This document shows, one piece after another, positions 43,828-52,594 of a stretch of DNA of 64,000 nt; the first letter of the stretch is position 1, and every line of letters starts with the position of its first letter. A program made the translations under genes and the position numbers. The DNA is from Novosphingobium sp. (GTDB lineage: Bacteria > Pseudomonadota > Alphaproteobacteria > Sphingomonadales > Sphingomonadaceae). The notes beneath the pieces were generated by a model. That model ran no database searches. It was not told where the DNA came from and saw only the letters and a program-made list of their open reading frames with translations. Location: assembly GCF_019748365.1 (NCBI RefSeq), contig NZ_JAIEPN010000051.1, forward strand, positions 58,192 through 122,191, read 5' to 3'.

Positions 43828-44378
43828 AGCTGCAACCGCTCAACCGACTGCGCACCTTGCTCACGGTGCTGCGCCTGCGCCTGCGCGGGGACGCACCGGG
43901 CAAACGCTTCTTCGTGCACAGCGGGCTCCCGCGCATCGAGGGGCGCGGTCGCCTGACCATCGGCGAGCGCGTCAACTGGAGCTGCCATGGCGCACCGGTG
44001 GCGGTTGAGGTGGGGCCGGGAGCGCTGCTCGAGATCGGGGCTCGCGCCTTCCTCAATGCGGGGGTGGAGATTGTCTGCCACCAGTGGGTGCGGATCGGCG
44101 AGAATTGCCGCATCGGCCCGCGCTGTGTGCTGGCCGATACCAACCACCATCCGGTGCATGAAGGACAGGGCGTGCGGGTCGCGCCGGTGAAACTTGGGCG
44201 CAACGTCTGGCTGGGGCGCGGCGTGACGGTGCTGCCCGGTGTGACGATCGGTGATCACGCGGTGATCGCGGCCGGTTCGGTGGTGTTCAGCGACGTGCCG
44301 CCGCGGGAAGTGTGGCGAGGCAATCCGGCCGGATTCGTGAAGGCGGTGCGCGCCGGGGACGGGTACGCGCGGCCATGA
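43824..44378 (+). CDS. hexapeptide-repeat acyltransferase (WcaF-like)
   Basis: 184 aa left-handed beta-helix. The repeat region runs from GRLTIGERV to ITIGDHAVIAAGSVVFSDVPPREVWRGNPAGFVK with the catalytic-type His in DTNHHPV. Probably acetylates a sugar of the exopolysaccharide. Overlaps the GT4 gene by ATGA. Confidence 0.9.
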   Translation: MKLQPLNRLRTLLTVLRLRLRGDAPGKRFFVHSGLPRIEGRGRLTIGERVNWSCHGAPVAVEVGPGALLEIGARAFLNAGVEIVCHQWVRIGENCRIGPRCVLADTNHHPVHEGQGVRVAPVKLGRNVWLGRGVTVLPGVTIGDHAVIAAGSVVFSDVPPREVWRGNPAGFVKAVRAGDGYARP

Positions 44379-44418
44379 GCGTGGTGGGCAGGCAGGCAAT
44401 GGCAGGAAGGGCGCGGCC

Positions 44419-45975
44419 ATGGAATTGACCTTCATCGGCGCGGTGCAGGTGCTGGTCGGCCTTGCGCTGTTCGTGGCGGGATCGGTCGAGGCGATGTTCG
44501 CCTTCGCGCTCGTTTCAGCGCTGTTTGGCGGATCGGCGGCGATCCTGCTGCCGGTGCTCGGCAATTCCTCGATCCCGCCGGTGCAGTTTGCCTTGCTGTT
44601 TGTCGCCATGCGTCTGCTGGTGCCGGGCGCGGGGCAGATGGCAGCGGTGGGCCGCGCGCTGCGCGCCAACGGCTGGCTGGTGTGCTTCGTGGTCTACGGC
44701 GTGGCCATCGCCTTCATTGCGCCGCGCCTGTTCGCAGGGCAGATCGAAGTGACTCCGCTGCGGGGTCGCGTGGAGGCGCGCTATGTCTCGACGCTGGCCT
44801 ATGTCTACGCGGTGCGGCCGCTGGTGTTCACCCCGCAGAACCTGACGACGGCTGTCTATCTGATCGGCACGCTGCTGGCGGGGATCGCAGCCTTCATAGC
44901 TTGCCAGCGCGAACGCGGGCGCGAAGTACTGGTGCGCACGCTGGCGATCCTGGGCATGGCGCATGCGCTGACAGGCTTCATGTCGGTGGCGGTGCGGGGC
45001 ACGCCGGCCGAAGTGGTGCTTTCGGTGTTCCGCAACGCGGCCTATGCGCAGCTCGACCAGTCGTACCTCGGCTTCGTGCGGATGACGGGTCTGTTTCCCG
45101 AGGCATCGACTTTTGCCAATTATGGCCTGCTCCTGTTCGTCTTTTCGTTCGAGTGCTGGCTGCGGCGGATTGATCCGCGCTGGACGGGGCCCGCCGCGGC
45201 ACTGCTGGCCACCGCGCTGGCGCTCAGCACGTCAAGCACGGCCTATGCCGGTCTGCCGACTTATGCCGTGCTGGTGGCGGTGCGTGCGCTGCTGTTCCCC
45301 GGCGCGCTGCCAGCCGACCGCGCCTTGTGGATCGGCGCGGCCATGCTGGTGCTCACCGCCGTGGGCTGCGCGGTGATGATCTGGCAGCCGCGCTTCGCCG
45401 ATGGCTTTGCCGACATGATCCGCCACATGACCGTCGAGAAAAGCGAAACGCTTTCCGCGATGCAGCGGCGGTTCTGGGCCTGGCAGGGCATCCATGCCTT
45501 TATCGAGAGCGGCGGAATCGGGATCGGGCCCGGCAGCTTCCGCTCGTCGAGCCTCGCGACAGCGGTGCTGGGCTGCACGGGAATCATCGGGGCCGTGACG
45601 CTCGCTCTACATTTCGTCACCGCGCTCAGCCCGCTGCGGCAATCGACGTGGACGCCGGTGGAGGACAAGGCGCTGTCGACCGCAGCGGCCTGCGGATGGG
45701 CGATGATGATGGGTGTGATGATGGCGTCGATCTCGTCCCCCACCTGCGATCCCGGCACGGACATCGCGATGCTGGGCGGCGCGGCGCTTTCGCTGCGGCG
45801 GCGCCCGGCCGCGTTGCCGAGGCCGGTGAAGCAAAGCCCGCTGACGGCGCCCACACCGGCCAGCACCATCCCCGCCCTGCCGGATCGGCCGTTCCTGCTG
45901 AGTGGTGCCGGGGCGCCGCGCGGCTTTGTAATGCAGGAGCCGCTCGTACTCGACAAAGCGCTGGAAATTGCCTGA
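44419..45975 (+). CDS. Wzy/O-antigen-ligase-like polysaccharide polymerase
   Basis: 518 aa with about ten membrane helices and a large loop (GTPAEVVLSVFRNAAYAQLDQSYLGFVRMTGLFPEASTFA, quoted as VRMTGLFPEASTFA). The FPEAS-type loop and IGIGPGSFRSSS resemble Wzy/WaaL-like polymerases of sphingan clusters. The C-terminal 80 residues are soluble and Pro-rich. Probably polymerises repeat units on the periplasmic face. Confidence 0.8.
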   Translation: MELTFIGAVQVLVGLALFVAGSVEAMFAFALVSALFGGSAAILLPVLGNSSIPPVQFALLFVAMRLLVPGAGQMAAVGRALRANGWLVCFVVYGVAIAFIAPRLFAGQIEVTPLRGRVEARYVSTLAYVYAVRPLVFTPQNLTTAVYLIGTLLAGIAAFIACQRERGREVLVRTLAILGMAHALTGFMSVAVRGTPAEVVLSVFRNAAYAQLDQSYLGFVRMTGLFPEASTFANYGLLLFVFSFECWLRRIDPRWTGPAAALLATALALSTSSTAYAGLPTYAVLVAVRALLFPGALPADRALWIGAAMLVLTAVGCAVMIWQPRFADGFADMIRHMTVEKSETLSAMQRRFWAWQGIHAFIESGGIGIGPGSFRSSSLATAVLGCTGIIGAVTLALHFVTALSPLRQSTWTPVEDKALSTAAACGWAMMMGVMMASISSPTCDPGTDIAMLGGAALSLRRRPAALPRPVKQSPLTAPTPASTIPALPDRPFLLSGAGAPRGFVMQEPLVLDKALEIA

Positions 45976-45984
45976 GCGGAACGT

Positions 45985-47235
45985 TCAGGTGCGCTTTCCA
46001 GCCTCTGCGGCAAAGCGGTAGCCTCCGCCGAGCAGGAAGGCGCGGATCGCAGGGTCTGCGCTGAGGCCGGCCGCCGTGGCCGCGGCAGCAGCGGCGCCTT
46101 CCGCATCGCCGGCCAGCCACGATACGCGGGCAAGCGCGGCCCACCATGGCTGGTAGGTCTCCGTGCCGGTCATCATCCGCAATTGTTCGAGCGCGGGGCT
46201 GCTGGCGCCATCTTCGGCATAGGCCACGGCGCGGGCGACCATCACGCCGGTGGTTGGCGCGATGCTGGCGAGCACATCATAGAGCCGGGCGAGCGGGGCA
46301 GTGAAGCGCTCCCCGGTCATGCGCTGGTGCGCGTGGAGCGACTGGATCGCGGCCTCGGTCTGGAAGCGGCCGGGTGCGCCGAACCTGGCGGCGCGGCGCA
46401 AGGCGGCTTCGGCCTCCATGACCATCGGGCGCGACCACAGCTGCGGGTCCTGCGCGTGGAGGGGGATGAAAGTGCCATCCGGCGCGCGGCGGGCGGACTG
46501 GCGCGCCTCGCAGTGCAGGATCAGCGCAAGGAGGCCAAGCGCTTCGGGCTGATCGGGCATCAGTTCAGCAATCAGCCGGGCGAGGAACAGCGCCTCGCCG
46601 CGCAGGCCCGCCAGCCGCGAATCCGCGCCGAGCGTATCGTCCCACGCGGTGCCGTAGGCCGCATAGATCGCCGAAAGCACACCGCCGAGGCGCTGGGGGG
46701 CATCGGCCGGATCGGGTACCGCAAAGGCAATGCCGGCATCGCGGATCTTGCGCTTGGCGCGCACGAGGCGCTGGCCCATCGTCGCGCCGCTGACAAGGAA
46801 CGCGGCGGCGATGCGCGCGGCATCGAGGCCGAGCACGGTCTGCAGCATGAGCGGCGCCTGCGCATCGGGATCGATCGCCGGGTGCGCGCAGACGAACAGC
46901 AGCGCGAGGCGCTGGTCGAGGAACGGGCTGCCGACCGCGTCCTCCTGCTCTTCGGCCAAGAGCGCAAGGACATCACCGGCGCGGGAGGCGGTGGCGGCGC
47001 GGGCCTGCTGATGGCCAGCGGCGCGGCGGGCGGCGGTGAGCAGCCAGGCTTCGGGATTGGCGGGCACGCCCTGCTCTCCCCACTGGGCCAGTGCGGCGGC
47101 GAAGGCCTCAGCAAGCGCATCCTCGGCGGCGGCAATATCGCGTGTGCGGGCCGAGACCAGCGCGAGGAGACGGCCATAGGACGCGCGCGCCGCCTGCTCT
47201 GCAGCGGCGGAAGAACGGCGGCGCGCGGCATCCAT
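45985..47235 (-). CDS. ECF-type RNA polymerase sigma factor with DUF6596 (SigJ/YlaC-like group)
   Basis: 416 aa. Sigma region 2-like N-terminus (YGRLLALVSARTRDIAAAEDALAEAFAAALAQWGEQGVPANPEAWLLTAARR, in part), sigma4 region near GLDAARIAAAFLVSGATMGQRLVRAKRKIRDAGI, then a long TPR-like DUF6596 C-terminus. It starts 6 bp after the YciI-family gene; this pair is a widespread ECF module. It interrupts the exopolysaccharide genes. Confidence 0.92.
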   Translation of the reverse strand: MDAARRRSSAAAEQAARASYGRLLALVSARTRDIAAAEDALAEAFAAALAQWGEQGVPANPEAWLLTAARRAAGHQQARAATASRAGDVLALLAEEQEDAVGSPFLDQRLALLFVCAHPAIDPDAQAPLMLQTVLGLDAARIAAAFLVSGATMGQRLVRAKRKIRDAGIAFAVPDPADAPQRLGGVLSAIYAAYGTAWDDTLGADSRLAGLRGEALFLARLIAELMPDQPEALGLLALILHCEARQSARRAPDGTFIPLHAQDPQLWSRPMVMEAEAALRRAARFGAPGRFQTEAAIQSLHAHQRMTGERFTAPLARLYDVLASIAPTTGVMVARAVAYAEDGASSPALEQLRMMTGTETYQPWWAALARVSWLAGDAEGAAAAAATAAGLSADPAIRAFLLGGGYRFAAEAGKRT

Positions 47236-47240
47236 CGCGG

Positions 47241-47600
47241 TCAATCCGCAGCAGGCCCCATCACCGGGCGGACTTCGACCGAGCCCGCAGCCGCACAGGG
47301 CGCGCGCGCGGCCCATTCCAGCGCCGCATCGAGATCGGCGACCTCAAGCACGACATAGCCGCCAAGCGCTTCCTTGGTATCGGCAAACGGGCCATCGACG
47401 ACATGGCGCGTGCCATTGGCGATACGCAGCGTGGTGCCGGTTTCAGGCGGTTGCAGGCCATTGCCGCTCTTCATCACCCCGGCCTGCGCCATCGCGCCCA
47501 TATAGGCGTTCCACGCGCCCCAATAGGGCTCGGCCGCAACGGGATCAGTGCGCTTGGCGCGCTCTTCGGCATTTTCGAGGAAGAGGAGAACGTACTGCAT
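47241..47600 (-). CDS. YciI/DGPF-domain protein
   Basis: 119 aa. MQYVLLFLENAEERAK start and VVDGPFADTKEALGGYVVLEVADLDAALEWAARAPCA (DGPF motif) are typical of the YCII-related proteins coupled with DUF6596 ECF sigma factors. It probably acts as the cognate sensor partner, though mechanism is unknown. Confidence 0.92.
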   Translation of the reverse strand: MQYVLLFLENAEERAKRTDPVAAEPYWGAWNAYMGAMAQAGVMKSGNGLQPPETGTTLRIANGTRHVVDGPFADTKEALGGYVVLEVADLDAALEWAARAPCAAAGSVEVRPVMGPAAD

Positions 47601-47763
47601 CGATCGGTTCCTTCATCGGTCTGAGCCGGGTCCTCCGGCAAGCAGCAGGAGCTGCCTGCAAAGGTGTGCGGCGAGAGGGCGCGGTTTCGACAAGGTGAGC
47701 GAAGAAATGTGCAAGGTGCGGCGCATCAGGGACCAAACATGCGCGAAGAAAAGGCGCAGAGGA

Positions 47764-47780
47764 AGGGGCTTCGCGCCCCT
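47764..47780 (-). terminator. possible terminator after SRPBCC gene
   Basis: AGGGGC-TTCGC-GCCCCT hairpin directly after the stop codon on the minus strand; the T-run beyond it (CCTTTTCTTC) is weak and 20 nt away. Confidence 0.4.
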
Positions 47781-48784
47781 CAGCGCTCCCCTCGATGCCG
47801 CGCTTCGGCGCGTTGCTTGATGATGGCGAGCACGTTGTTCTGGATATCGCCGAGCAGGATCTCGCCCCAGAACCGGGCGTAAGGATTGACGTGGGTCTTG
47901 GCGATGTAGTTCGTGCGCAGGGACAGGCGCGTCTTGCCGGGGCCTAGCGGGGTCAGCGTGTAATCGCCGGTATCGATCTTGAGGAACTCTCCATCGGGCG
48001 AGATGTGCTTGTCGGTGTAATCCTGCAGCGACGTGTTGGTGAAGGCGAAGGACCAGCCGAGGCGGCGTCCGGGGTTCCAGGCGGTGATGCGTTCCTCGAA
48101 ATTGATCTTGTCGCCCCAGTAGGCGGTGCGGACGGCACCCTCCCCCGCGCCGCTGACCGTGGTCGCGCGCGGGCGGGGCAGGCCGAGGATGTTCTGCGTG
48201 AAGGTCCAGCGGCCTTCGCTTTCGGCGATATGGGGATTGGTGACAGCGTAGGGCCAGATTTCTTCGGGTGATGCCGCGATGATCACATCGCGGGTGAGTG
48301 TGATGCGGTCATGCGCAATGGGCACCTGGGCCTCGAGCGCACCGGCGAGCAGCGGCATCAGCACAAGCGAGGAGCGGAAGGTGTTGGGATCGACACTCGT
48401 CTGGCGATGGCGCCGCATGAGGTAGGCACCAAGCCAGCCGAAGAAGAGCCACAGCGGCGCAAGCATGATGAGGCAGATCACGCCTTCGCGCAGGATGGCG
48501 ACCGAACCCACGATGACGATGACGGCGAACAGCGGCGGCACGCTGGTGTAGAACGAGAGCGGACGCGTGCCATCGCGGTCTCCTACGTAGCAGATCAGGG
48601 CACAGAGGTAGGCTGGGAGGAAGGTGAGGAACCACAGGCTGCCGAATGCGACTTTGGTGGCGCTGCTGGCACTTATCAGGAAGAAGGCGCTGAGTGCGAT
48701 CACGAGGGCAAGGCTGAAGCCGGCCATGATGCGCCCACGCGCACGCAGATTCACCGAGAGGGGGTTGTTCGCGGCGTCCTTCAT
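47780..48784 (-). CDS. membrane protein with SRPBCC domain
   Basis: 334 aa. Four hydrophobic helices in the first 150 residues (AGFSLALVIALSAFFLISAS, WFLTFLPAYLCALICYVG, LFAVIVIVGSVAIL, GVICLIMLAPLWLFFGWLG), then a SRPBCC/polyketide-cyclase-like domain beginning near HDRITLTRDVIIAASPEEIWPYAV (in part). A strong AGGAGGTGAT precedes ATG 48784. An operator-like palindrome lies 26-45 bp upstream, close to that of the GbsR/MarR-type regulator gene next door. Confidence 0.85.
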   Translation of the reverse strand: MKDAANNPLSVNLRARGRIMAGFSLALVIALSAFFLISASSATKVAFGSLWFLTFLPAYLCALICYVGDRDGTRPLSFYTSVPPLFAVIVIVGSVAILREGVICLIMLAPLWLFFGWLGAYLMRRHRQTSVDPNTFRSSLVLMPLLAGALEAQVPIAHDRITLTRDVIIAASPEEIWPYAVTNPHIAESEGRWTFTQNILGLPRPRATTVSGAGEGAVRTAYWGDKINFEERITAWNPGRRLGWSFAFTNTSLQDYTDKHISPDGEFLKIDTGDYTLTPLGPGKTRLSLRTNYIAKTHVNPYARFWGEILLGDIQNNVLAIIKQRAEARHRGER

Positions 48785-48809
48785 ATCACCTCCTGCATGA
48801 CGTTCCGAT

Positions 48810-48829
48810 ATTTCTGTAAATTGAGAAAT
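48810..48829. promoter_or_regulatory. operator related to the GbsR-type palindrome, before SRPBCC gene
   Basis: ATTTCTGTAAATTGAGAAAT matches the 20-bp perfect palindrome at 49418 in its outer bases (ATTTCTGT...GAAAT). It lies between the promoter area and the ribosome-binding site of the SRPBCC gene. Confidence 0.6.
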
Positions 48830-48846
48830 CAAGCGGCAAAAAAATA

Positions 48847-49428
48847 TCAGCCGTCTCCGCCCGGCTTCGCGCTCCGGCGGGTGACGAACTTGAGCAGGCC
48901 GACCACACGCGATCCCATGCGGATCAAGGTCATGATCTGGGAGGGCGGCACATCGAGCATCTGCTGGTACCAACGGTCCACCGTGGTCACGAAATCGTGC
49001 ATCGCCACGAGGCGGCTGCGGACCTTGGTGCTGATGTGCGGATCATCGATGGTTTCCATCGCGGCGGTGATCGCGCGTACCATCGGATCGATTTCACGCT
49101 CCTTGCGGCCCTGCGCGACTTTGGTGGCCATCTGCCAGAGATCGGTTTCCGCCTCGAAGTGATCGCGCCGATCGCCAAGGACGGGGACGCGGTGGATGAG
49201 CTTCCAGGTGAGCAGTTCCTTGAGGCTGTTCGAGACGTTGGAACGCGCCATGCCGAGCTTTTCGGCAATGTCTTCCGCGGTCAGCGGGCGATCGGACAGG
49301 AACAGCAGGGCCTGAATCTGGGCAACCGAGCGGTTCACGCCCCATTGCGAGCCCATATCGCCCCAGCGCAGCACGAACTGCTCGACCGCTTCGGGCAGGT
49401 TTCTCGACTCGCTGTTTATTTCTGTCAT
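48847..49428 (-). CDS. GbsR/MarR-type winged-helix regulator
   Basis: 193 aa. NLPEAVEQFVLRWGDMGSQWGVNRSVAQIQALLFLSDRPLTAEDIAEKLGMARSNVSNSLKELLTWKLIHRVPVLGDRRDHFEAETDLWQMATKV (in part: MGSQWGVNRSVAQIQALL and ARSNVSNSLKEL) is the GbsR family pattern. Start ATG 49428 sits inside a 20-bp perfect palindrome, pointing to autoregulation; a longer frame upstream reads through non-family sequence. It likely also controls the SRPBCC gene downstream. Confidence 0.9.
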   Translation of the reverse strand: MTEINSESRNLPEAVEQFVLRWGDMGSQWGVNRSVAQIQALLFLSDRPLTAEDIAEKLGMARSNVSNSLKELLTWKLIHRVPVLGDRRDHFEAETDLWQMATKVAQGRKEREIDPMVRAITAAMETIDDPHISTKVRSRLVAMHDFVTTVDRWYQQMLDVPPSQIMTLIRMGSRVVGLLKFVTRRSAKPGGDG

Positions 49429-49437
49429 GACAGAAAT
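49418..49437. promoter_or_regulatory. 20-bp perfect palindrome over the GbsR-type start codon
   Basis: ATTTCTGTCATGACAGAAAT, exact palindrome covering the ATG (minus strand, 49428-49426). Strong candidate autoregulatory operator. Confidence 0.75.
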
Positions 49438-49564
49438 ATCTGATGATCGGATTGCGAAGTCAAGCGTGAGTTGCCGGGGCGCCGCCTTGATGTCTGCAAC
49501 AGCTTGCTTGACCGGACTGGTGGCTGGTGCTGCAGTGGGCGCGTTGAACCCGGAGGGAGCGCAG

Positions 49565-49966
49565 ATGATCACGGTTACACGCATCGATCCGGCAGGCACC
49601 GCGCATCGCATTGCCGTGCGCGGGCACGAATTCGTGACGGACATGACACCGGCTGCCGGGGCGGACAACGAGGGGCCCGATCCGCACGAGATCTATGACG
49701 CGGCACTGGGGGCCTGCAAGGCGCTGACGGTGCTGTGGCTGGCGCAGCGCAAGGGCATGGCGCTGGAGGACATCGAAGTGGTGGTGACGCGCGATGATTC
49801 GGCAGAGCGCAGCGGGGTCTACCGCCTGCGCACCGCGCTGATGCTGACCGGCGATCTCAGCCAGGAGGAGCGCGAGGCGCTGCTGGCGGCGGCGAAGAAA
49901 TGCCCGGTGCACAAGCTGATGAGCGAAGTGACCACCGAGATCGAGACGGTGCTGGTCGAGCTTTAG
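49565..49966 (+). CDS. OsmC/Ohr-family protein
   Basis: 133 aa. ALGACKALTVLWLAQRKGMALEDIEVVV and KKCPVHKLMSEVTTEIETVL carry the two Cys of the OsmC fold that reduce organic hydroperoxides. ATG 49565 has GGAGGGA 7 nt upstream. The TAG stop shares its last two bases with the left end of the second 269-bp element. Confidence 0.9.
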   Translation: MITVTRIDPAGTAHRIAVRGHEFVTDMTPAAGADNEGPDPHEIYDAALGACKALTVLWLAQRKGMALEDIEVVVTRDDSAERSGVYRLRTALMLTGDLSQEEREALLAAAKKCPVHKLMSEVTTEIETVLVEL

Positions 49967-50233
49967 AGCACTTTCCGACCAATCTGGCTGACCGTGACGG
50001 AGCCGATTTTGGCCCAGCGCGAGGCGAGAGGAGGGAGCTATGCTGGCCCATAGTGACCGACGATCAACGCTGCGATGGGCCAAAAGCGGCCCGCCCCTTC
50101 GGGGTTGCGTTAGGAAGCCCCTCGGACTGCGTCGCGCCGCTGGCACGGGCTACCAGCCCGCACTGCGCGGCGCTCTTTGCCGAGAAGCTTCCTGACGCAA
50201 TCACGGTGAGCCAGATTGGTCGGAAAGTGCTCT
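49965..50233. repeat. 269-bp arm-variable palindromic element, copy 2
   Basis: Arms of 33 bp (49965-49997 and 50201-50233), 32 of 33 complementary, starting AGAGCACTTTCCGACC. The 200-bp core is the reverse orientation of copy 1 with 7 substitutions. As in copy 1, internal complementary stretches allow two long stems inside the terminal stem. Both flanking convergent genes (OsmC and the FtrA-like regulator) end in TAG codons formed at the very ends of the element (T-AGAGC). Nothing coding is seen inside. Confidence 0.95.
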
Positions 50234-51185
50234 AAGCCGCCTGCCCCCGAGCCAGCCGGCGCATCGCCTGCGGGGGCTGGCCGAACGCGCGCAGGAAGGC
50301 GCGGCGCATGCGTTCGGGATCATGAAAGCCGAGCGCAGCGGCGATCTGCTCGATGGGCGCGGGGCTGCCTTCCACGCGTTCGCGCGCGACTTCGAGGCGC
50401 AGACGCTCGACCGCGCGAGCCGGGCTGACGCCGAGTTCGCGGGTGAAGGCGCGGGAGAAGTTGCGCGGGCTCATCGCGGCCCTCTCGGCCAGCACTTCGA
50501 CGGTGAGGCGCTGATCGAGATGGCCGCGGATCCATTCGAGCAGCGCGGCAAAAGGCGTTTCCTGCCCGCCGAGATCGGCCAGCGCCGAGAATTGCGACTG
50601 CCCGCCCGGGCGCCGGTAGTAGACCACCATTTCCTGCGCGACGCGGCGGGCGGTGTCTTCGCCAAGGTCTTCGGCGATGAGCGCGAGCGCGAGATCGATG
50701 CCCGCAGTGATGCCGGCGGAGGTCCAGACATCGCCATCGCGGATGTGGATGCGATCGGGCTCCACCGCGACCTTGGGGAAGAGGCGCGCGAGCTGGGCAG
50801 CGCGGCGCCAGTGCGTGGTCGCGCGGCGGCCATCGAGCAGGCCGCCGGCGGCAAGCAGGAAGGCGCCCGAGCAGACGCTGCAGAGGCGGCGCGTGGTGGC
50901 GGCGGCCTCACCCAGCCAGGCCAGGGTGGCGGCGTGGCGCATCGCGGTGCGGCTGCCATCGCCGCCGGAGACGATCAGCGTATCGAGCGGCGGGCCTGCA
51001 CTGGCGGGCAGGGTTTCGAGCAGGACACCGGCGGAACTGCGCACCGCGCCGCCTTCAGTCGAGATAAGAATGAGGCGGTAGGCGCCGGGGGCGAAGCGCT
51101 CGGCCACTTCGAAGCTGGTTAGCGGGCCGACGACGTCGAGGATCTGGAAGTCGGCGAAGAGGAAGAGGCCGATGGTTCTGGGCAT
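50232..51185 (-). CDS. FtrA-like regulator: DJ-1/GATase1 domain plus AraC HTH
   Basis: 317 aa. N-terminal DJ-1/PfpI-like domain (VVGPLTSFEVAERF, nucleophile elbow SVCSGAFLLAAGGLLDGRRATTHW in part) and a C-terminal AraC double HTH (RNFSRAFTRELGVSPARAVERLRLEVARE, ALGFHDPERMRRAFLRAFGQPP). Divergent from a DJ-1/isonitrile-hydratase-like gene, which is its probable target. Ends within the repeat element's edge. Confidence 0.92.
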   Translation of the reverse strand: MPRTIGLFLFADFQILDVVGPLTSFEVAERFAPGAYRLILISTEGGAVRSSAGVLLETLPASAGPPLDTLIVSGGDGSRTAMRHAATLAWLGEAAATTRRLCSVCSGAFLLAAGGLLDGRRATTHWRRAAQLARLFPKVAVEPDRIHIRDGDVWTSAGITAGIDLALALIAEDLGEDTARRVAQEMVVYYRRPGGQSQFSALADLGGQETPFAALLEWIRGHLDQRLTVEVLAERAAMSPRNFSRAFTRELGVSPARAVERLRLEVARERVEGSPAPIEQIAAALGFHDPERMRRAFLRAFGQPPQAMRRLARGQAA

Positions 51186-51264
51186 GGCCTAAAATGAGGG
51201 ATCATTGACATTTCGTCAACCGGAGATCGGCGCGATAACGGGGCGACAGGCAGAGGAGATTGGC

Positions 51265-51954
51265 ATGACCGACCAGCCGTTTCGCATTGTGTTCGCGGTG
51301 TTTCCGGGGATGACCCAGCTCGATTTCACCGGCCCGCACCAGTTCCTTTCGCGCGTTCCGGGGAGCGAGACGATTGTCGCCAGCCGCAATGGCGGCGAGG
51401 TGCCGGCGGAAGGGCTGGTCTTTGCCGGCACGCGGGTACTGGCCGAAATCAAGGCTTGCGACCTGATCTGCGTGCCGGGCGGAGTCAATGCGAGCGAGGC
51501 GGCGCTCGATGCCGCGTTCGTGGGCGAAGTACGGCGTCTGGCGCTGGGCGCGCGCTATGTGACGTCGGTCTGCACCGGCTCGCTGATCCTCGGCGCGGCG
51601 GGGCTGCTGACGGGCAAGCGCGCTGCGTGCCACTGGGCGTGGCGGCATTTGCTGCCGCTGTTCGGCGCTGTGCCCGATGCGGGGCGCGTGGTGCGCGATG
51701 GCAATGTGATCACCGGCGGCGGCGTGACGGCGGGGATCGACTTTGCACTGACGGTGCTCGCGGAGATCGGCGGCGATGCGCTGGCGCAGACGCTGCAGCT
51801 GGGCCTCGAATACGCCCCTGCCCCGCCCTTTGATGCCGGTCGGCCGGAGACGGCGCCTGCCGCCATCCTTGCCGGCTATCGCGCGCGGATGGACCCGATC
51901 ATGCCGCAGCGCGAGGCCGAAGCGCGGGAGGCGGCGGCGCGGCTGGCGCTGTGA
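51265..51954 (+). CDS. DJ-1/PfpI-family protein, isonitrile hydratase-like
   Basis: 229 aa. FPGMTQLDFTGPHQFLSRVPG at the N-terminus and the Cys elbow SVCTGSLILGAAGLLTGKRAACHWAWRHLL (in part) match InhA-type isonitrile hydratases. ATG 51265 follows AGGAG by 7 nt. Divergent from the FtrA-like regulator. Confidence 0.9.
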   Translation: MTDQPFRIVFAVFPGMTQLDFTGPHQFLSRVPGSETIVASRNGGEVPAEGLVFAGTRVLAEIKACDLICVPGGVNASEAALDAAFVGEVRRLALGARYVTSVCTGSLILGAAGLLTGKRAACHWAWRHLLPLFGAVPDAGRVVRDGNVITGGGVTAGIDFALTVLAEIGGDALAQTLQLGLEYAPAPPFDAGRPETAPAAILAGYRARMDPIMPQREAEAREAAARLAL

Positions 51955-52524
51955 TCACTTCGCTTTGGTGAGCGCATCCCACTCGGCCCAGGGGATATCG
52001 CGGCCGGGCCAGGCGACTTTCCTGAACGGCCACTTGGCAGCGATCCACTTGTGCGCCCATGCCTCGAGCCGTTTGTCGAAGCCGGCATCGTATTCGGCCT
52101 TGGTGACCCAGATGCGCACGACCGCGTCATAGCCCGCGACGGGGCTGGGGGCGACATAGATGCAGCCGCGCTCCCTCTTGCCGTCGGGCGTGAGGACCGA
52201 ATAGGCGAAGCTTTCGCGGCGCTGGAAGCGGCCCTCTTCGGTCTGCATGTCGAGCAGGGCATCGGCATCGCTGATCCCGGCGTGGGGCCAATCGGTGCTG
52301 CGCGTGAAGGTCTGCTGGAGATGCTCGACCGAGGACATGTAGGCATCGAAATCGATCTTCACGAGATCGGGCCCGAGCGGCTGGAGGCGGAAACCGGGGC
52401 CTTTGGCGCTGGTGGGGACGGCGAAGCCGGGCGCGACCAAGGTGGTGGCCGGGGGTTCGGCAGCCGTGGCGACGGCGGGGATGGCGGAAAGCAGCAGGGC
52501 TGCGGCGAATGTGATGCGCTTCAT
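51955..52524 (-). CDS. exported GNAT-like protein
   Basis: 189 aa. Signal peptide (ITFAAALLLSAIPAVATAAE) followed by a domain resembling N-acetyltransferase-like proteins (DFDAYMSSVEHLQQTFTRSTDWPHAGISDADALLDMQ in part, FAYSVLTPDGKRERGCIYVAP, VRIWVTKAEYDAGFDKRLEAW). An exported acetyltransferase would lack cytosolic acetyl-CoA, so it may bind rather than acetylate (inference). The stop codon directly abuts the DJ-1 gene's stop. Confidence 0.7.
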   Translation of the reverse strand: MKRITFAAALLLSAIPAVATAAEPPATTLVAPGFAVPTSAKGPGFRLQPLGPDLVKIDFDAYMSSVEHLQQTFTRSTDWPHAGISDADALLDMQTEEGRFQRRESFAYSVLTPDGKRERGCIYVAPSPVAGYDAVVRIWVTKAEYDAGFDKRLEAWAHKWIAAKWPFRKVAWPGRDIPWAEWDALTKAK

Positions 52525-52594
52525 CGGTGGCGGTCCCCTTTTTGCAGCTGCGAAGGTTCCACGACAGCGCGCCGGGGGCAAGCGGGATTTGGGG

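Noticed and set aside
23645..50233. CRISPR array or retron
   Set aside because: Only two distant copies, no regular spacers and no reverse transcriptase or cas gene in the window.
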